DNA of 64,000 nt from Dyella_B jejuensis (GTDB lineage: Bacteria > Pseudomonadota > Gammaproteobacteria > Xanthomonadales > Rhodanobacteraceae): NCBI RefSeq assembly GCF_044904675.1, contig NZ_JADIKJ010000004.1, positions 144,247 to 208,246 on the forward strand. The letters run 5' to 3'. The notes below the pieces were generated by a model. It saw only the letters and a program-made list of their open reading frames with translations, searched no databases and was not told the origin of the DNA. The translations under genes were made by a program, and so were the position numbers. This document shows positions 50,806 to 60,245 of the stretch, one piece after another; position 1 is the stretch's first letter, and each line of letters opens with the position of its first letter.

Positions 50806-51977
50806 AAACCACGCTGACCGTATTCCTGAAGGAAGTGAAGGAAAACCTGCGCGACAAGCGCACCGTCACCAGCGCGCTGCTGTATGGGCCGCTGATCGGG
50901 CCGATCATCTTCGTGCTGATCATGAACTCGGTGATCACGCGCGAATTGGACAAAGCAGACCAGCCGATCAAGGTGCCGGTGATCGGCGCGCAATATGCGC
51001 CCAACCTGGTCGACGCACTCAAGCAACAGGGCCTGCTGCCGCAACCGGGGATCGCCAATCCGGAAGCGGCGGTACGCGAGCAGGACGCCGACGTGGTCGT
51101 GCGCATCCCGAAGGACTTCGGCCAATCCTGGCGCAAGGGCGAAGTGTCGCAGGTAGAACTCATCTACGACTCCTCGCAACGCGATACCGGCAGCTCGATC
51201 GATCGCGTGCGGCGCATGCTGGAAAGCTACAGCCGCCACCAAGGGGCGATGCGGCTGGTGGCGCGCGGTTTGTCGCCCTCCATGATGGCGCCCGTGGCCG
51301 TGGACGATCGCGACCAGTCCACACCGCAGTCGCGTGCCGGCCAGATGTTCGCCATCATGCCGTACTTCTTCGTGCTCACCGTGTTCATGGGCGGCATGTA
51401 CCTGGCCATCGACCTGACTGCCGGCGAACGCGAGCGCCAATCGCTGGAACCGTTGTTCGCCAATCCGGTGCCGCGCTGGAAAATCCTGCTGGGCAAGCTC
51501 GCCGCGATCTGCGTGTTTTCGCTGACCAGCCTGTTGATCAACGTCATTGCATTCGCGGTCTGCGGCCACTTCATTCCGGCCGAACGGTTGGGCATGACGC
51601 TGCACTTCGGCCCGTCGTTCGCCTGGCAAGTGCTGCTGATCATGTCGCCGCTGGTGATCTTGCTCGCTTCGCTGCAAACCCTGGTGGCCGCCTTCGCTAA
51701 GAGCTATCGCGAAGCGCAGACGTATTTGTCGATCCTGATGATGGTGCCGGCGTTGCCATCGATCCTGTTGAGCGTGATGCCGATAAAAGTAGCGCCATGG
51801 ATGTACGCGGTGCCGTTGCTGGGGCAGCAGGTAGGCATTACGCAACTGTTGCGCGGCGAGCCGCTGGCTGGTGCGCAGATCGCCACGTGCATGGTGTCCG
51901 GCCTGATCGTGGCGCTGCTGGCGACGCTGCTGACGGCATGGATCTATCGCTCGGAACGGCTGGCGATTTCCGCCTGA
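50802..51977 (+). CDS. natB: ABC-2 type permease NatB
   Basis: A 391-residue inner-membrane permease. One N-terminal helix (ALLYGPLIGPIIFVLIMNSV) precedes a large periplasmic region of about 130 residues, then five more helices in the C-terminal half, including YFFVLTVFMGGMYLAIDL and VLLIMSPLVILLASLQTLVA. The ERERQSLEPLFANPVPRWKI segment is the conserved coupling region of NatB/YhaP-type permeases. The substrate could be Na+, a peptide or an antibiotic. A GC-rich hairpin follows at 52034-52053. Confidence 0.92.
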   Translation: MKTTLTVFLKEVKENLRDKRTVTSALLYGPLIGPIIFVLIMNSVITRELDKADQPIKVPVIGAQYAPNLVDALKQQGLLPQPGIANPEAAVREQDADVVVRIPKDFGQSWRKGEVSQVELIYDSSQRDTGSSIDRVRRMLESYSRHQGAMRLVARGLSPSMMAPVAVDDRDQSTPQSRAGQMFAIMPYFFVLTVFMGGMYLAIDLTAGERERQSLEPLFANPVPRWKILLGKLAAICVFSLTSLLINVIAFAVCGHFIPAERLGMTLHFGPSFAWQVLLIMSPLVILLASLQTLVAAFAKSYREAQTYLSILMMVPALPSILLSVMPIKVAPWMYAVPLLGQQVGITQLLRGEPLAGAQIATCMVSGLIVALLATLLTAWIYRSERLAISA

Positions 51978-52033
51978 TACGGAAAGCCTGTTTGCTGCTG
52001 TCCTATGGGGCTGGTCCGTCGAATGGCGCTGCC

Positions 52034-52053
52034 ATCCCGGCTGGAGCCGGGAT
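52034..52053 (+). terminator. hairpin after natB
   Basis: ATCCCGGC (52034-52041) pairs with GCCGGGAT (52046-52053) over TGGA, 56 bases after the natB stop. No T-run follows. Likely the 3' end of the regulator/exporter operon. Confidence 0.45.
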
Positions 52054-52237
52054 AGCGATTACGACATCGCCGACGAGCGAGCCTTGCGAATACGGATTTA
52101 CACAATGCACGGCCAATAAGGTCTGTTGCCTAGAATGGGTTGCATGCAGATATCCCGTTTTTTCAATTCGATGGCGTATGTAGCGAGGCGTATGCAACGC
52201 TCGCTACAGATCATCATATTGCGCGGCAAAGGTGCAT

Positions 52238-53125
52238 ATGCTCGACAAGGTAAATGGAATTCGCGAGCTCGACTTCAGCAATGTGGGCACACTTGTGTTC
52301 GCCGGTGGGGGTAATAGGTGCTGGTGGCAGGCCGGCGCATTGCGATACTTGTTGGAGCAGGGGATGCGCCTGCCGGCGCAGCTGGTTGGCACCAGTGCCG
52401 GCGCTGCTGTTGCCGCTTCATTTCTTACGGAAAGCGCGGATACAGCACTGCAAGCCTGTTTGAGGCTCTACGCGAGCAATCCGAAGATTTTTGACTGGTC
52501 CGCCCTGCCGACACTCAAGCTGAAGTTTGCCCATCAGCATGTGTACCCCGCCTGGGTTGATGCGTTCTTGAACGCAGGCACCTTTGCCACGTTACGTCAT
52601 TCTGCGTCTCGACTTACCGTGGCACTTACGCGGCCAGCTCGATTCCTGGGCATGGGAGGGTCCGTCGCTGCGGGAACATTGGCTTATCTCGTTGACAAGT
52701 ACCTATGGAACAGCATTCATCCTCGACTCCCAAGACTGCTAGGACTTCGTCAGGACTTCATGGTGCTGAATGATTGCGTGGACATCGAAGCAGCCCAGTC
52801 TCTCCTTATTGCGGCTGCTTCCGCGCCGCCTATCATGTTGGCCCGTCCGATAGGGGGAAGGCACGCCATCGATGGTGGCTATACGGATAACGCTCCGATT
52901 CCTCCCCAGTCTGAAATGGAGCAATCGAATACTCTGGTAATGCTTACCCGACATTACCCGAAACTACCGCTCCAGTTCACTTGGATGGGGCGCATGTATT
53001 GGCAGCCAAGTCAACGCATTCCCGTTTCGACCTGGGATTGCACCCCGAAAACGACTGTGCGTGAAGCCTACGATCTGGGTATGCGGGATTCGGCTCGAAC
53101 GTTAAGTGCGTGCTCGTTTCGATAA
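52238..53125 (+). CDS. patatin-like phospholipase
   Basis: A 295-residue patatin-fold lipid acyl hydrolase. The nucleophile motif is LVGTSAGAAVAASFL near residue 52 and the catalytic Asp lies in IDGGYTDNAPI near 213. The oxyanion loop reads AGGGNRCWWQAGAL, where most patatins have GGGxRG; here the position after Arg is Cys followed by two Trp. Codon use is clearly less GC-rich than in the flanking natB and hemH genes, which suggests acquisition. The ATG at 52238 is 5 bases after AAAGG; a GTG six bases earlier is an alternative. Confidence 0.85.
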   Translation: MLDKVNGIRELDFSNVGTLVFAGGGNRCWWQAGALRYLLEQGMRLPAQLVGTSAGAAVAASFLTESADTALQACLRLYASNPKIFDWSALPTLKLKFAHQHVYPAWVDAFLNAGTFATLRHSASRLTVALTRPARFLGMGGSVAAGTLAYLVDKYLWNSIHPRLPRLLGLRQDFMVLNDCVDIEAAQSLLIAAASAPPIMLARPIGGRHAIDGGYTDNAPIPPQSEMEQSNTLVMLTRHYPKLPLQFTWMGRMYWQPSQRIPVSTWDCTPKTTVREAYDLGMRDSARTLSACSFR

Positions 53126-53197
53126 GGATTCAGCAGGCCTTCCAATCCTCGGCGCTCCGCAGCCACGCCATGGATGTTGCGTGGTGCACGCGCCCGC

Positions 53198-54235
53198 TCA
53201 CGAAAACTCGGGCCAGCCCTGGGCGTGTCGCAAAACCAGCGCGGCAAGGCTCGCAACCTGTTCGGCGCTGTCGTTGAGCGCGGGGATGTAACGCAGTGCC
53301 TGGCCGCCCGCCGCGACAAAGAAATCGCGGTTCTGCATGGCAATTTCCTCCAGTGTTTCCAGGCAATCGACGGCGAAGCCCGGACATGCGACGTCCAGCC
53401 GCTTGATACCTGCGGTGGCGAGACGCTTCACGGTGGCGTCGGTATAGGGTTGCAGCCAGCGCTCGCGTCCCACGCGCGACTGGAAGCTCACGATGAGGCT
53501 GGCCTCATCCAGTCCAAGCCGCTCGCGCAATCGCCGCGCGGTGGTGTGGCATTGCTGGAAGTAGGGATCGCCGGCATCCACATAGCGCTGCGGAATGCCA
53601 TGGAACGACAGCAGCAGCGCATCGCCGCGCCCATGCGTCGCCCACCAGCGCTCGATGGAAAGCGCCAATGCTTCGATGTGGCCGTCATCGGCGTGATAGT
53701 CGTTGACGATGCGCAGCTCCGGCGGCCAGCGCAAGCGCTTGAGCGTGTCGGCCACCGCGTCGATCACCGAGCCGGTGGAGGTGGCCGAATATTGCGGATA
53801 CAGCGGCAGCACCAGCAACCGGCGCACACCTTCGCGCTGCAACTGCTCGACCTGCGCACGCACGGACGGCGCGCCATAGCGCATCGCCAGCGCCACGCGG
53901 ACTGCGCCTGCCCGGTTGCGCAAGGCGGCCTGCAAGGCGGTGGTGAGCTGTTCCGAACCCACGCGCAGCGGCGAACCTTCGGCCGTCCAGATGCGCGCAT
54001 AGGCATGCGCCGAGCGCGCCGGGCGAATGCGCAGGATCACCCCATGCAGAATCAGCCACCACAGCCAGCGCGGGTATTCGATGACGCGCGGATCGCCCAG
54101 GAATTGGGCCAGGTAAGGCCGCACGGCGCGCGCGGTCGGCGCTTCCGGCGTGCCCAGGTTCACCAGCAGCACGCCTGCCTGGGCCGGCGAGTCGTGGGAT
54201 TGGCCGGCAAGACCGGTATAGTGGTTGCGTGGCAT
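53198..54235 (-). CDS. hemH: ferrochelatase
   Basis: Inserts Fe2+ into protoporphyrin IX, the last step of haem synthesis. At 345 residues it has the family length. Landmarks are GVLLVNLGTPEAPT at the N-terminus, LPLYPQYSATSTGS, LLLSFHGIPQRYVDAGDPY with the catalytic His, and CPGFAVDCLETLEEI with the conserved Glu. No [2Fe-2S] cysteine cluster is seen at the C-terminus. It is divergent from the SYLF gene. Confidence 0.95.
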   Translation of the reverse strand: MPRNHYTGLAGQSHDSPAQAGVLLVNLGTPEAPTARAVRPYLAQFLGDPRVIEYPRWLWWLILHGVILRIRPARSAHAYARIWTAEGSPLRVGSEQLTTALQAALRNRAGAVRVALAMRYGAPSVRAQVEQLQREGVRRLLVLPLYPQYSATSTGSVIDAVADTLKRLRWPPELRIVNDYHADDGHIEALALSIERWWATHGRGDALLLSFHGIPQRYVDAGDPYFQQCHTTARRLRERLGLDEASLIVSFQSRVGRERWLQPYTDATVKRLATAGIKRLDVACPGFAVDCLETLEEIAMQNRDFFVAAGGQALRYIPALNDSAEQVASLAALVLRHAQGWPEFS

Positions 54236-54346
54236 CGGGTCGAAGTGGCTGGATAGCGGCCGAAGTCTGCCATAGCGCTTCGCACGGCGTCAGGATTTTC
54301 GCCGCCGAGCGCCACCGACTTGTTCGCATCAACATCGGAGTTGCCC

Positions 54347-55039
54347 ATGTTCAACGCATCGTTGCGTCGTCTTTCGATCCTCGCCCTGGCCCTGCTGCTG
54401 CCGGTTGCCGCCGTGCATGCCGATGACGATTCTCCGCTGGCACGCGCGCAGAATGCCGTGCGCGTGCTCAACGAAATCGAGCAGGCGCCGGACAAGTCCA
54501 TTCCCAGCGACCTGCTCAGGGATGCCAAGGCCATCGCGGTCATTCCGGATGTGCTCAAGGTCGGCTTCGTCTTCGGCGGTCGCCGTGGCGAGGGCCTGAT
54601 CTCGGTGAAGAACCCGGATGGCACCTGGTCCAATCCCAGCTTCATTTCCTTTGGCGGCGGCAGCGTCGGTTTCCAGATCGGCGTATCCAAGACCGACGTG
54701 GTACTGGTGTTTCGCACGCAACGCGGCGTGGAGTCCATCGTCGACGGCAAGTTCACGATTGGCGCCGATGCGTCCGCCGCCGCCGGTCCCGTAGGCCGTA
54801 CCGCGGCCGCCGCGACTGACCAGCAGCTGAAGGCGGAAATCTATTCCTACTCGCGCGCGCGGGGCCTTTTCGCCGGCGTTGCGCTGGATGGATCGGTGCT
54901 GAAGATCGATTATGACGCTAATGCGGCAATCTACGGCCCGGGCATCACCCCGCGGCGCATTTTCGAAGGCGGCGTCAGCAACGTTCCGGCACCGGTCGTG
55001 CATTTCCGCGATGCCCTGGAGGAGTACACTGCACGCTGA
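54347..55039 (+). CDS. SYLF-domain lipid-binding protein, exported
   Basis: A 230-residue Ysc84/SYLF-family protein. A signal peptide ends AAVHA, then the SYLF domain spans most of the rest: IPSDLLRDAKAIAVIPDVLK, GFVFGGRRGEGLISV, WSNPSFISFGGGSVGFQIG and YSYSRARGLFAGVALDGSVL. The bacterial members are periplasmic or outer-membrane-associated and bind lipids. GGAG lies 7 bases before the ATG at 54347. It is probably a separate unit from tatA, 63 bases downstream. Confidence 0.9.
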   Translation: MFNASLRRLSILALALLLPVAAVHADDDSPLARAQNAVRVLNEIEQAPDKSIPSDLLRDAKAIAVIPDVLKVGFVFGGRRGEGLISVKNPDGTWSNPSFISFGGGSVGFQIGVSKTDVVLVFRTQRGVESIVDGKFTIGADASAAAGPVGRTAAAATDQQLKAEIYSYSRARGLFAGVALDGSVLKIDYDANAAIYGPGITPRRIFEGGVSNVPAPVVHFRDALEEYTAR

Positions 55040-55102
55040 TCCGGAACGCCGGCGCCTGCATGCTCGCAGGCGCAGTCGGCAACACTCCGCAACGAGGTTC
55101 CC

Positions 55103-55348
55103 ATGGGTTTGGACAGCATTTGGCACTGGGCGATCCTGCTCGTCATCATCCTGCTGGTGTTCGGCACCGGCAAACTGACGCGGGTCGGCTCCGATCTCGG
55201 CAACGCCGTGCGTGGCTTCAAGAAAGCCATGTCGGGTGACGAAGACGACGAAAAGCGCAAGGCGCAGGAAAAGCTGCAGGCCGATCCGCCGCCCGTCGCC
55301 AGCGCCCAGGCCGGCCAGCGCCAGCACGATTCCAGCGAACCGAAGTAA
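55103..55348 (+). CDS. tatA: Tat translocase subunit TatA
   Basis: Pore-forming subunit of the twin-arginine translocase, 81 residues. One N-terminal transmembrane helix (WHWAILLVIILLVFG) is followed by the hinge and amphipathic helix FGTGKLTRVGSDLGNAVRGF. The charged C-terminus ends in Glu-Pro-Lys. The usual FGxxKLP hinge proline is Thr here. tatB starts 18 bases later. Confidence 0.93.
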   Translation: MGLDSIWHWAILLVIILLVFGTGKLTRVGSDLGNAVRGFKKAMSGDEDDEKRKAQEKLQADPPPVASAQAGQRQHDSSEPK

Positions 55349-55366
55349 GCGCACGGGAACGCCACC

Positions 55367-55729
55367 ATGATCGAGATCAGCCTCGGCAAGCTGGTGTTGC
55401 TGGCGCTGGTCGCCCTGATCGTGCTCGGCCCGGAAAAGCTGCCGCATGCCGCGCGCACCGCCGGCGCCCTGGTGCGGCGCTTGCGCTCGGGCTGGGACAG
55501 CGTGCGCGCCGAGGTCGAGCGCGAACTGGAAATCGAAGACCTCAAGCGCACCGCCCGCGAAGCCGCCGCGCGCGCCGAAGCCATGCAGACGCAAATGAAC
55601 GAGGCCGCGCGCGACACGCGCGAACAGGTCGCGACTGTCGCGACCGGCATGCGCGACAACGTGGCGGAACTGCGCCAGGACATCACCCAGCTCGAAGCGC
55701 CGAAGGAATCCACGCATGGCGACGCCTGA
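55367..55729 (+). CDS. tatB: Tat translocase subunit TatB
   Basis: Receptor subunit that works with TatC, 120 residues. The N-terminal helix IEISLGKLVLLALVALIVLG is followed by the conserved GPEKLPHAARTAG and a long charged, coiled-coil-prone helix. The Glu in the membrane helix near residue 3 and GPEKLP mark it as TatB and not TatA. It overlaps tatC by 14 bases. Confidence 0.93.
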   Translation: MIEISLGKLVLLALVALIVLGPEKLPHAARTAGALVRRLRSGWDSVRAEVERELEIEDLKRTAREAAARAEAMQTQMNEAARDTREQVATVATGMRDNVAELRQDITQLEAPKESTHGDA

Positions 55730-56477
55730 GCCGGAACTGGATCTGCAGCAAGGGCTGTTCTCGCATCTGCTGGAACTGCGCTCGCGCCTGATCAAGGCGA
55801 TCCTCGCGCTGGTGGTGGTGCTGGTTGCGCTGGTGCCGTTCGCCAACCGCCTCTACACGCTGCTGGCCGCGCCGCTGGTATCGCGCCTGCCCCAGGGCGC
55901 GCATCTGATCGCCACGGAAGTAGCCAGTCCGTTCATCACGCCGCTGAAACTGGCGTTCTACACCGCGCTGTTCATCAGCATGCCGGTCATCCTTTACCAG
56001 TTGTGGGCATTCGTCAGTCCTGGCCTGTACAAGCATGAAAAGCGCCTGGCGCGGCCGCTGCTGGTCGCGGCGCTGGTGTTGTTCTACATCGGTTGCGCCT
56101 TCGCCTATTTCCTCGTGTTGCCGGCCGCGTTCCGCTTCCTGACGGCGGTGACGCCGCAGGGCGTGGAGATGATGACCGACATCACGCACTACCTCGATTT
56201 CGTGATGCTGATGTTCTTTGCCTTCGGCCTGTGTTTCGAGGTGCCGGTGGCGGTGGTGATGCTGGCCGCGGTCGGCATCGTCGACCTGGACAAGCTGCGC
56301 AAGGGCCGGCGCTATGCGCTGGTCGGCGCGTTTGCCATCGCCGCCGTCGTCACGCCGCCGGATATCACCTCGATGATCATGCTGGCCATCCCGATGTGCC
56401 TGCTCTACGAACTTGGCGTGCTTGCCGTGCGCTGGCTGCTCAAGCCGAACGCCGCGCAAGCGCCTTCCAGCCCATGA
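55716..56477 (+). CDS. tatC: Tat translocase subunit TatC
   Basis: Core polytopic subunit, 253 residues, six transmembrane helices. Landmarks are LFSHLLELRSRLIKAI at the N-terminus (twin-arginine signal recognition) and SPFITPLKLAFYTALFISMP. The loop FVSPGLYKHEKR and FGLCFEVPVAVVML follow, with VVTPPDITSMIMLAIPMCLLYE near the end. It exports folded proteins, some of which can then use the type II system in this genome. It overlaps the MidA gene by 4 bases. Confidence 0.95.
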   Translation: MATPEPELDLQQGLFSHLLELRSRLIKAILALVVVLVALVPFANRLYTLLAAPLVSRLPQGAHLIATEVASPFITPLKLAFYTALFISMPVILYQLWAFVSPGLYKHEKRLARPLLVAALVLFYIGCAFAYFLVLPAAFRFLTAVTPQGVEMMTDITHYLDFVMLMFFAFGLCFEVPVAVVMLAAVGIVDLDKLRKGRRYALVGAFAIAAVVTPPDITSMIMLAIPMCLLYELGVLAVRWLLKPNAAQAPSSP

Positions 56478-57679
56478 ATCCATCCAAGCTTTCCCGCCTG
56501 CCCGAACCCGCCGCCGACGAACTCGCCCATTCCGAACGCTTGCTGCAACAGCTGCGCGCAACGATCGCCGCGCAGGGGCCGATACCGTTCTCGCACTACA
56601 TGGAGCGCTGTCTTTACGCGCCGGGCCTGGGCTACTACAGCGCCGGCAAGACCAAGTTCGGTGAAGCGGGCGATTTTGTCACCGCGCCGGAATTGGGCGA
56701 GCTGTTCGCGCGCTGCGTGGTCGGCGCCGTGCAGCCGGTGCTGAGCATGCTCGGCGAAACGGCGGATTTCCTGGAACTCGGCGGTGGTAGCGGCGCCTTT
56801 GCCGAAGCCGCGCTGCTTGCGCTCGCCGAAGGCGGCGTATTGCCGCGCCGCTATCTGATCCTCGAACCCAGCGCCGACCTGCGCGAACGCCAGCGCGAAC
56901 GGCTCGACGCAGTCCTGGCGCCGGAACTGATGCGCCGCGTCGGCTGGATCGACCGCCCGCCGGAAGCAAGCTGGCGCGGCATCCTGTTCGCCAACGAAGT
57001 GATCGACGCCTTGCCGACCACACGCTTCGTGAAGCGACACGGGGAGGTCTACGAAGAACATATCGCGCTCGACGGCGAAGCGCGGCTCATGCGCGTCGAT
57101 CGTCCGGCCGATGCGCTGGTGGCCGGCGCGGTCAGGCATCTCGAACGTGACCTGGGCCGCCACTTCGACGACGGCTACCGTTCGGAAGTCCTGCCGCAGT
57201 TGCCGTACTGGATCCAGGCCATCGCCGGTTCGCTCGACGCCGGGCTGATGCTGTTTATCGACTACGGCTATGTGCGCCGCGAGTTCTATCTGCCCGAACG
57301 CCAGGACGGCACCCTGATGGCGCACTACCGTCACCGGGCCCACCACGATCCGCTGCATCTGCCGGGCCTCAACGATCTCACCGCCTCGGTCGATTTCACC
57401 GCGCTGGCCGAAGCCGGCAACAGCGCCGGTTTCGAGGTGGCGGCTTATTTGCCGCAAGCGCAATTCCTGATTGCCGCCGGCTTGCAGCAAGCGTTCGAAC
57501 GCGCCTACGAACAAGCCAATGACGACATTGCCCGCTACCGCCTCGCCCAGCAGGTAAGGAAACTCACCTTGCCCGATCAGATGGGCGAACGCTTCCAGGC
57601 GATGCTGTTTGCGCGCGGACTGGCCGCGTTGCCGCTGCCAGCCGAGCTGCTGGCGGCGGACCAGGGCGGACGTTTATAG
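56474..57679 (+). CDS. MidA/NDUFAF7-family SAM methyltransferase
   Basis: A 401-residue class I methyltransferase of the MidA (COG1565) family. The sequence shows IPFSHYMERCLYAPGLGYYS, FGEAGDFVTAPELGELFARC, the SAM loop FLELGGGSGAFAEAAL and LFANEVIDALPTTRFV, with FIDYGYVRREFYLPER later. The mitochondrial relative methylates an arginine of a complex I subunit; the bacterial role is less clear. It starts 4 bases inside tatC, so it is cotranscribed with the tat genes. Confidence 0.92.
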   Translation: MNPSKLSRLPEPAADELAHSERLLQQLRATIAAQGPIPFSHYMERCLYAPGLGYYSAGKTKFGEAGDFVTAPELGELFARCVVGAVQPVLSMLGETADFLELGGGSGAFAEAALLALAEGGVLPRRYLILEPSADLRERQRERLDAVLAPELMRRVGWIDRPPEASWRGILFANEVIDALPTTRFVKRHGEVYEEHIALDGEARLMRVDRPADALVAGAVRHLERDLGRHFDDGYRSEVLPQLPYWIQAIAGSLDAGLMLFIDYGYVRREFYLPERQDGTLMAHYRHRAHHDPLHLPGLNDLTASVDFTALAEAGNSAGFEVAAYLPQAQFLIAAGLQQAFERAYEQANDDIARYRLAQQVRKLTLPDQMGERFQAMLFARGLAALPLPAELLAADQGGRL

Positions 57680-57791
57680 CGCAGACGTGGCAATCGCTTG
57701 CCGCCAGGCATGGGCTATCTTCAACACGTATCGAAGCCGGCATGCGCAGGCTTGCCGAAGTCATGGCGCTTTCCGTACCGAAAGCAACAAG

Positions 57792-57826
57792 CCGGACAGG
57801 CACGCTAAGGTTGCGTGCCTGTCCGG
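57792..57826. terminator. bidirectional terminator hairpin
   Basis: A 13-base perfect stem (57792-57804 with 57814-57826), extendable by one more pair, with a 7-base loop. It lies between the convergent MidA and sulfatase-fold genes. A TCCTCTCATCC tail follows on the plus strand. Confidence 0.65.
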
Positions 57827-57854
57827 GTCATCCTCTCATCCTGGCTGGCAGCGA

Positions 57855-60122
57855 CTAAGGCGAGCCGGTACCGGCCGCACCGGTGCTGGCCGCTGATGCG
57901 GGAGTCGCTGCCGGTAACGTCGCGGAACTGGATGGCGCCGGCGTTACTGCCGTCGCATCCGACGCCTTGCGCGCCAACATGCCGTGCCTGAAAAGGTAGC
58001 TCGCAACCTGGTAATCGGCGGTGGCATTGTCGAGATCGTTGTGGTCGATATTCGCCACCGGCGTCGCATCGCCGGTCGCGAAATCCGGCATGACCTGCTC
58101 GATCTTGCGCTGCGGTTCCAGGATGGTGAGCCGCTTGCCATGCAGGTAGCCGAGCTTTTCGTAAGTGGCCGGGAATGCGCGCTCCTGGCCCGGCGCGAGG
58201 TTGAACACGTCATAGCCGAAGAAGCGGCTGCGATAGCTGAAATGCAGCAGGCCGAGCAGCGTGGTGGGAATGTCGATCTGGCCCATTTCCGTGCTGATGC
58301 GCTGCGGCGGGAAGTGCTTCGGCGCGTAGATCCACAGCGGGATATGGTAGCGATCGATCGGGATGCTGCTGCGGCCCGCGCTGGAGGCGCAATGGTCGGC
58401 GGTGATCACGAACACCGTATCGTTGAAATACGGCTTGGAACGCGCGCGCTGGATGAAATCGGCAATCGACCAGTCGGTATAGGCGATGGCGCCTTCGCGC
58501 GTACCGTTGCGCTCCTTCACGCGCCCGGCGGGGAAGGTGAAGGGGCGATGGTTGGAAGTGGTCATGATGTGCAGGAAGAACGGCTTGCCCTGCGCATGGA
58601 TCGCATCCATCTGGCTGAGCGCCAGCGTATAGAGATCTTCATCCGCCACGCCCCACACGTTCTGCCCATGGATCGGCATATCTTTCGGGATCGCGCTGCG
58701 GTCGACGATCTGGTAGCCGTTGTGGCTGAAGAAATAATTCATGTTGTCGAAGTAGCCATAGCCGCCGTAGACGAACTGCGACACATAGCCGTGCTGGTCG
58801 AAAATCTGTCCCAGCGACAGCATGTCTTCGTTGTGCGCCTGCTTGAGGATCGAATCGCCCGGCGTCGGCGGAATCGACATCGACAGCGCCTCCAGCCCGC
58901 GCACCGTGCGCGTGCCGTTGGCATACAGGTGATCGAAGAACAGGCTCTGCCCAACGAGTGCGTCCAGGTTGGGCGTGATGTCGCCGTGGCTGGAACCGAA
59001 GGCCTTGATGAAGTCGGCGGACAGGCTCTCCACGCTGATCAGCACTACGTTCAGATGCTGTTCCGGCCCGGGGTTGCGAATCTCGCGCGTGAGGTCCTGC
59101 GGGTTATCGCTCACATAACTGGCATCGGGCGTTTTCAGCTGCGCGCGCACGCGCGCGAATGCTTCGTCCAATGGCAGCGTGCGATAGAAGCGGTCGTAAT
59201 CCAGGTGGCTGCTGCGGAACGCATTGAAGAACTGATAGATACCATTGCCGGCCAGTTCGTTGACATAGGTGTTCGCGGTGCGGTCCTTGGTCGAGCCGTT
59301 GACCAGCAACAGCGACACCACCGTCAGCACGAACCACACCGCCACCACCTTGCTGCGCTGGCCAAAGCGCGTGCCGTTATCGCGCGTGCGCAGATAGCGC
59401 CGCGATAGCAGCAGCACCACGATGGCGGCTACCGCCAGCATCGCGATCCAGCGCCCGATCGGATACGACTCGCGGATGTTGTCCACCACTTCGGTGGTGT
59501 AGACCAGGTAATCCACCGCAATGAAATTGAAGCGCACGCCGAACTCGTTCCAGAACACCAGCTCCGACGCCGCCACGAACAGCAGGCCGAACAGCAGCAG
59601 CAGGCACAGCACGTACAGCGCGCGCTGGCCGCTGCGTGCGGCGTAGCTCAAGGCCGGCATCGGCAGGAAGAACAGGAACACCACCACCACCGGCCATACA
59701 TCCTTGACCGCCGCATGGATGGTGGTGTGCAGCGTCCACAACGTCAGCGCGTACAGCACCGCCAGCCCGACGACGTAGGCGACCCATTGCTGCGCGCCGG
59801 CGATCAGCGGGCGCCGCGACGGCACGATCCACAGGAACAGCAACAGCGGCCACGCCACATAAAGGAGGGTGACGAGGTCCGAGCACAAGCCCACGCCGAA
59901 CGCGAACAGCCAGTCGAGCGGGTCGTGCGGCACGCCCTTGCCGGTCATCACCAGCAGCGCCACGCGCGTGATCGCGCCCAGCACCACATAGACAATGCCC
60001 AGCCACCACAAAGGCCGGAAACGTTCGCGCAGCGAAGAATGGGAAGAAAAAGTCAGCGACACGGCATGCTCTCGTCGGGGGCGGGCGGTTTTTTGTTGCA
60101 CGTTATGACGGCGCCACGGCAC
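57855..60122 (-). CDS. LTA-synthase-like phosphoglycerol transferase family protein
   Basis: A 755-residue inner-membrane protein with about five N-terminal transmembrane helices (residues 40-300) and an extracytoplasmic sulfatase-fold domain. Metal and nucleophile motifs are visible: VVLISVESLSADFI, NGTRTVRGLEALS with the candidate Thr nucleophile, and FVITADHCASSAG with the Asp-His pair. In Gram-negatives such proteins transfer phosphoglycerol or phosphoethanolamine to glucans or lipids; lipoteichoic acid is not expected. The C-terminal 50 residues are Ala/Ser/Thr/Pro-rich. The true start may be the in-frame GTG at 60062. Confidence 0.88.
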   Translation of the reverse strand: MPWRRHNVQQKTARPRREHAVSLTFSSHSSLRERFRPLWWLGIVYVVLGAITRVALLVMTGKGVPHDPLDWLFAFGVGLCSDLVTLLYVAWPLLLFLWIVPSRRPLIAGAQQWVAYVVGLAVLYALTLWTLHTTIHAAVKDVWPVVVVFLFFLPMPALSYAARSGQRALYVLCLLLLFGLLFVAASELVFWNEFGVRFNFIAVDYLVYTTEVVDNIRESYPIGRWIAMLAVAAIVVLLLSRRYLRTRDNGTRFGQRSKVVAVWFVLTVVSLLLVNGSTKDRTANTYVNELAGNGIYQFFNAFRSSHLDYDRFYRTLPLDEAFARVRAQLKTPDASYVSDNPQDLTREIRNPGPEQHLNVVLISVESLSADFIKAFGSSHGDITPNLDALVGQSLFFDHLYANGTRTVRGLEALSMSIPPTPGDSILKQAHNEDMLSLGQIFDQHGYVSQFVYGGYGYFDNMNYFFSHNGYQIVDRSAIPKDMPIHGQNVWGVADEDLYTLALSQMDAIHAQGKPFFLHIMTTSNHRPFTFPAGRVKERNGTREGAIAYTDWSIADFIQRARSKPYFNDTVFVITADHCASSAGRSSIPIDRYHIPLWIYAPKHFPPQRISTEMGQIDIPTTLLGLLHFSYRSRFFGYDVFNLAPGQERAFPATYEKLGYLHGKRLTILEPQRKIEQVMPDFATGDATPVANIDHNDLDNATADYQVASYLFRHGMLARKASDATAVTPAPSSSATLPAATPASAASTGAAGTGSP

Positions 60123-60245
60123 GCCTGTCCGGCACGGGCATCCGGCGGCCCGCGCTGCGCCCCCCTGCGGAGGCGACAGACCGATGGCCGGACCCCGCTG
60201 CCAGCCAAGCTAGCGGAATGACACGTGCTTTATACGCCGACTCGC

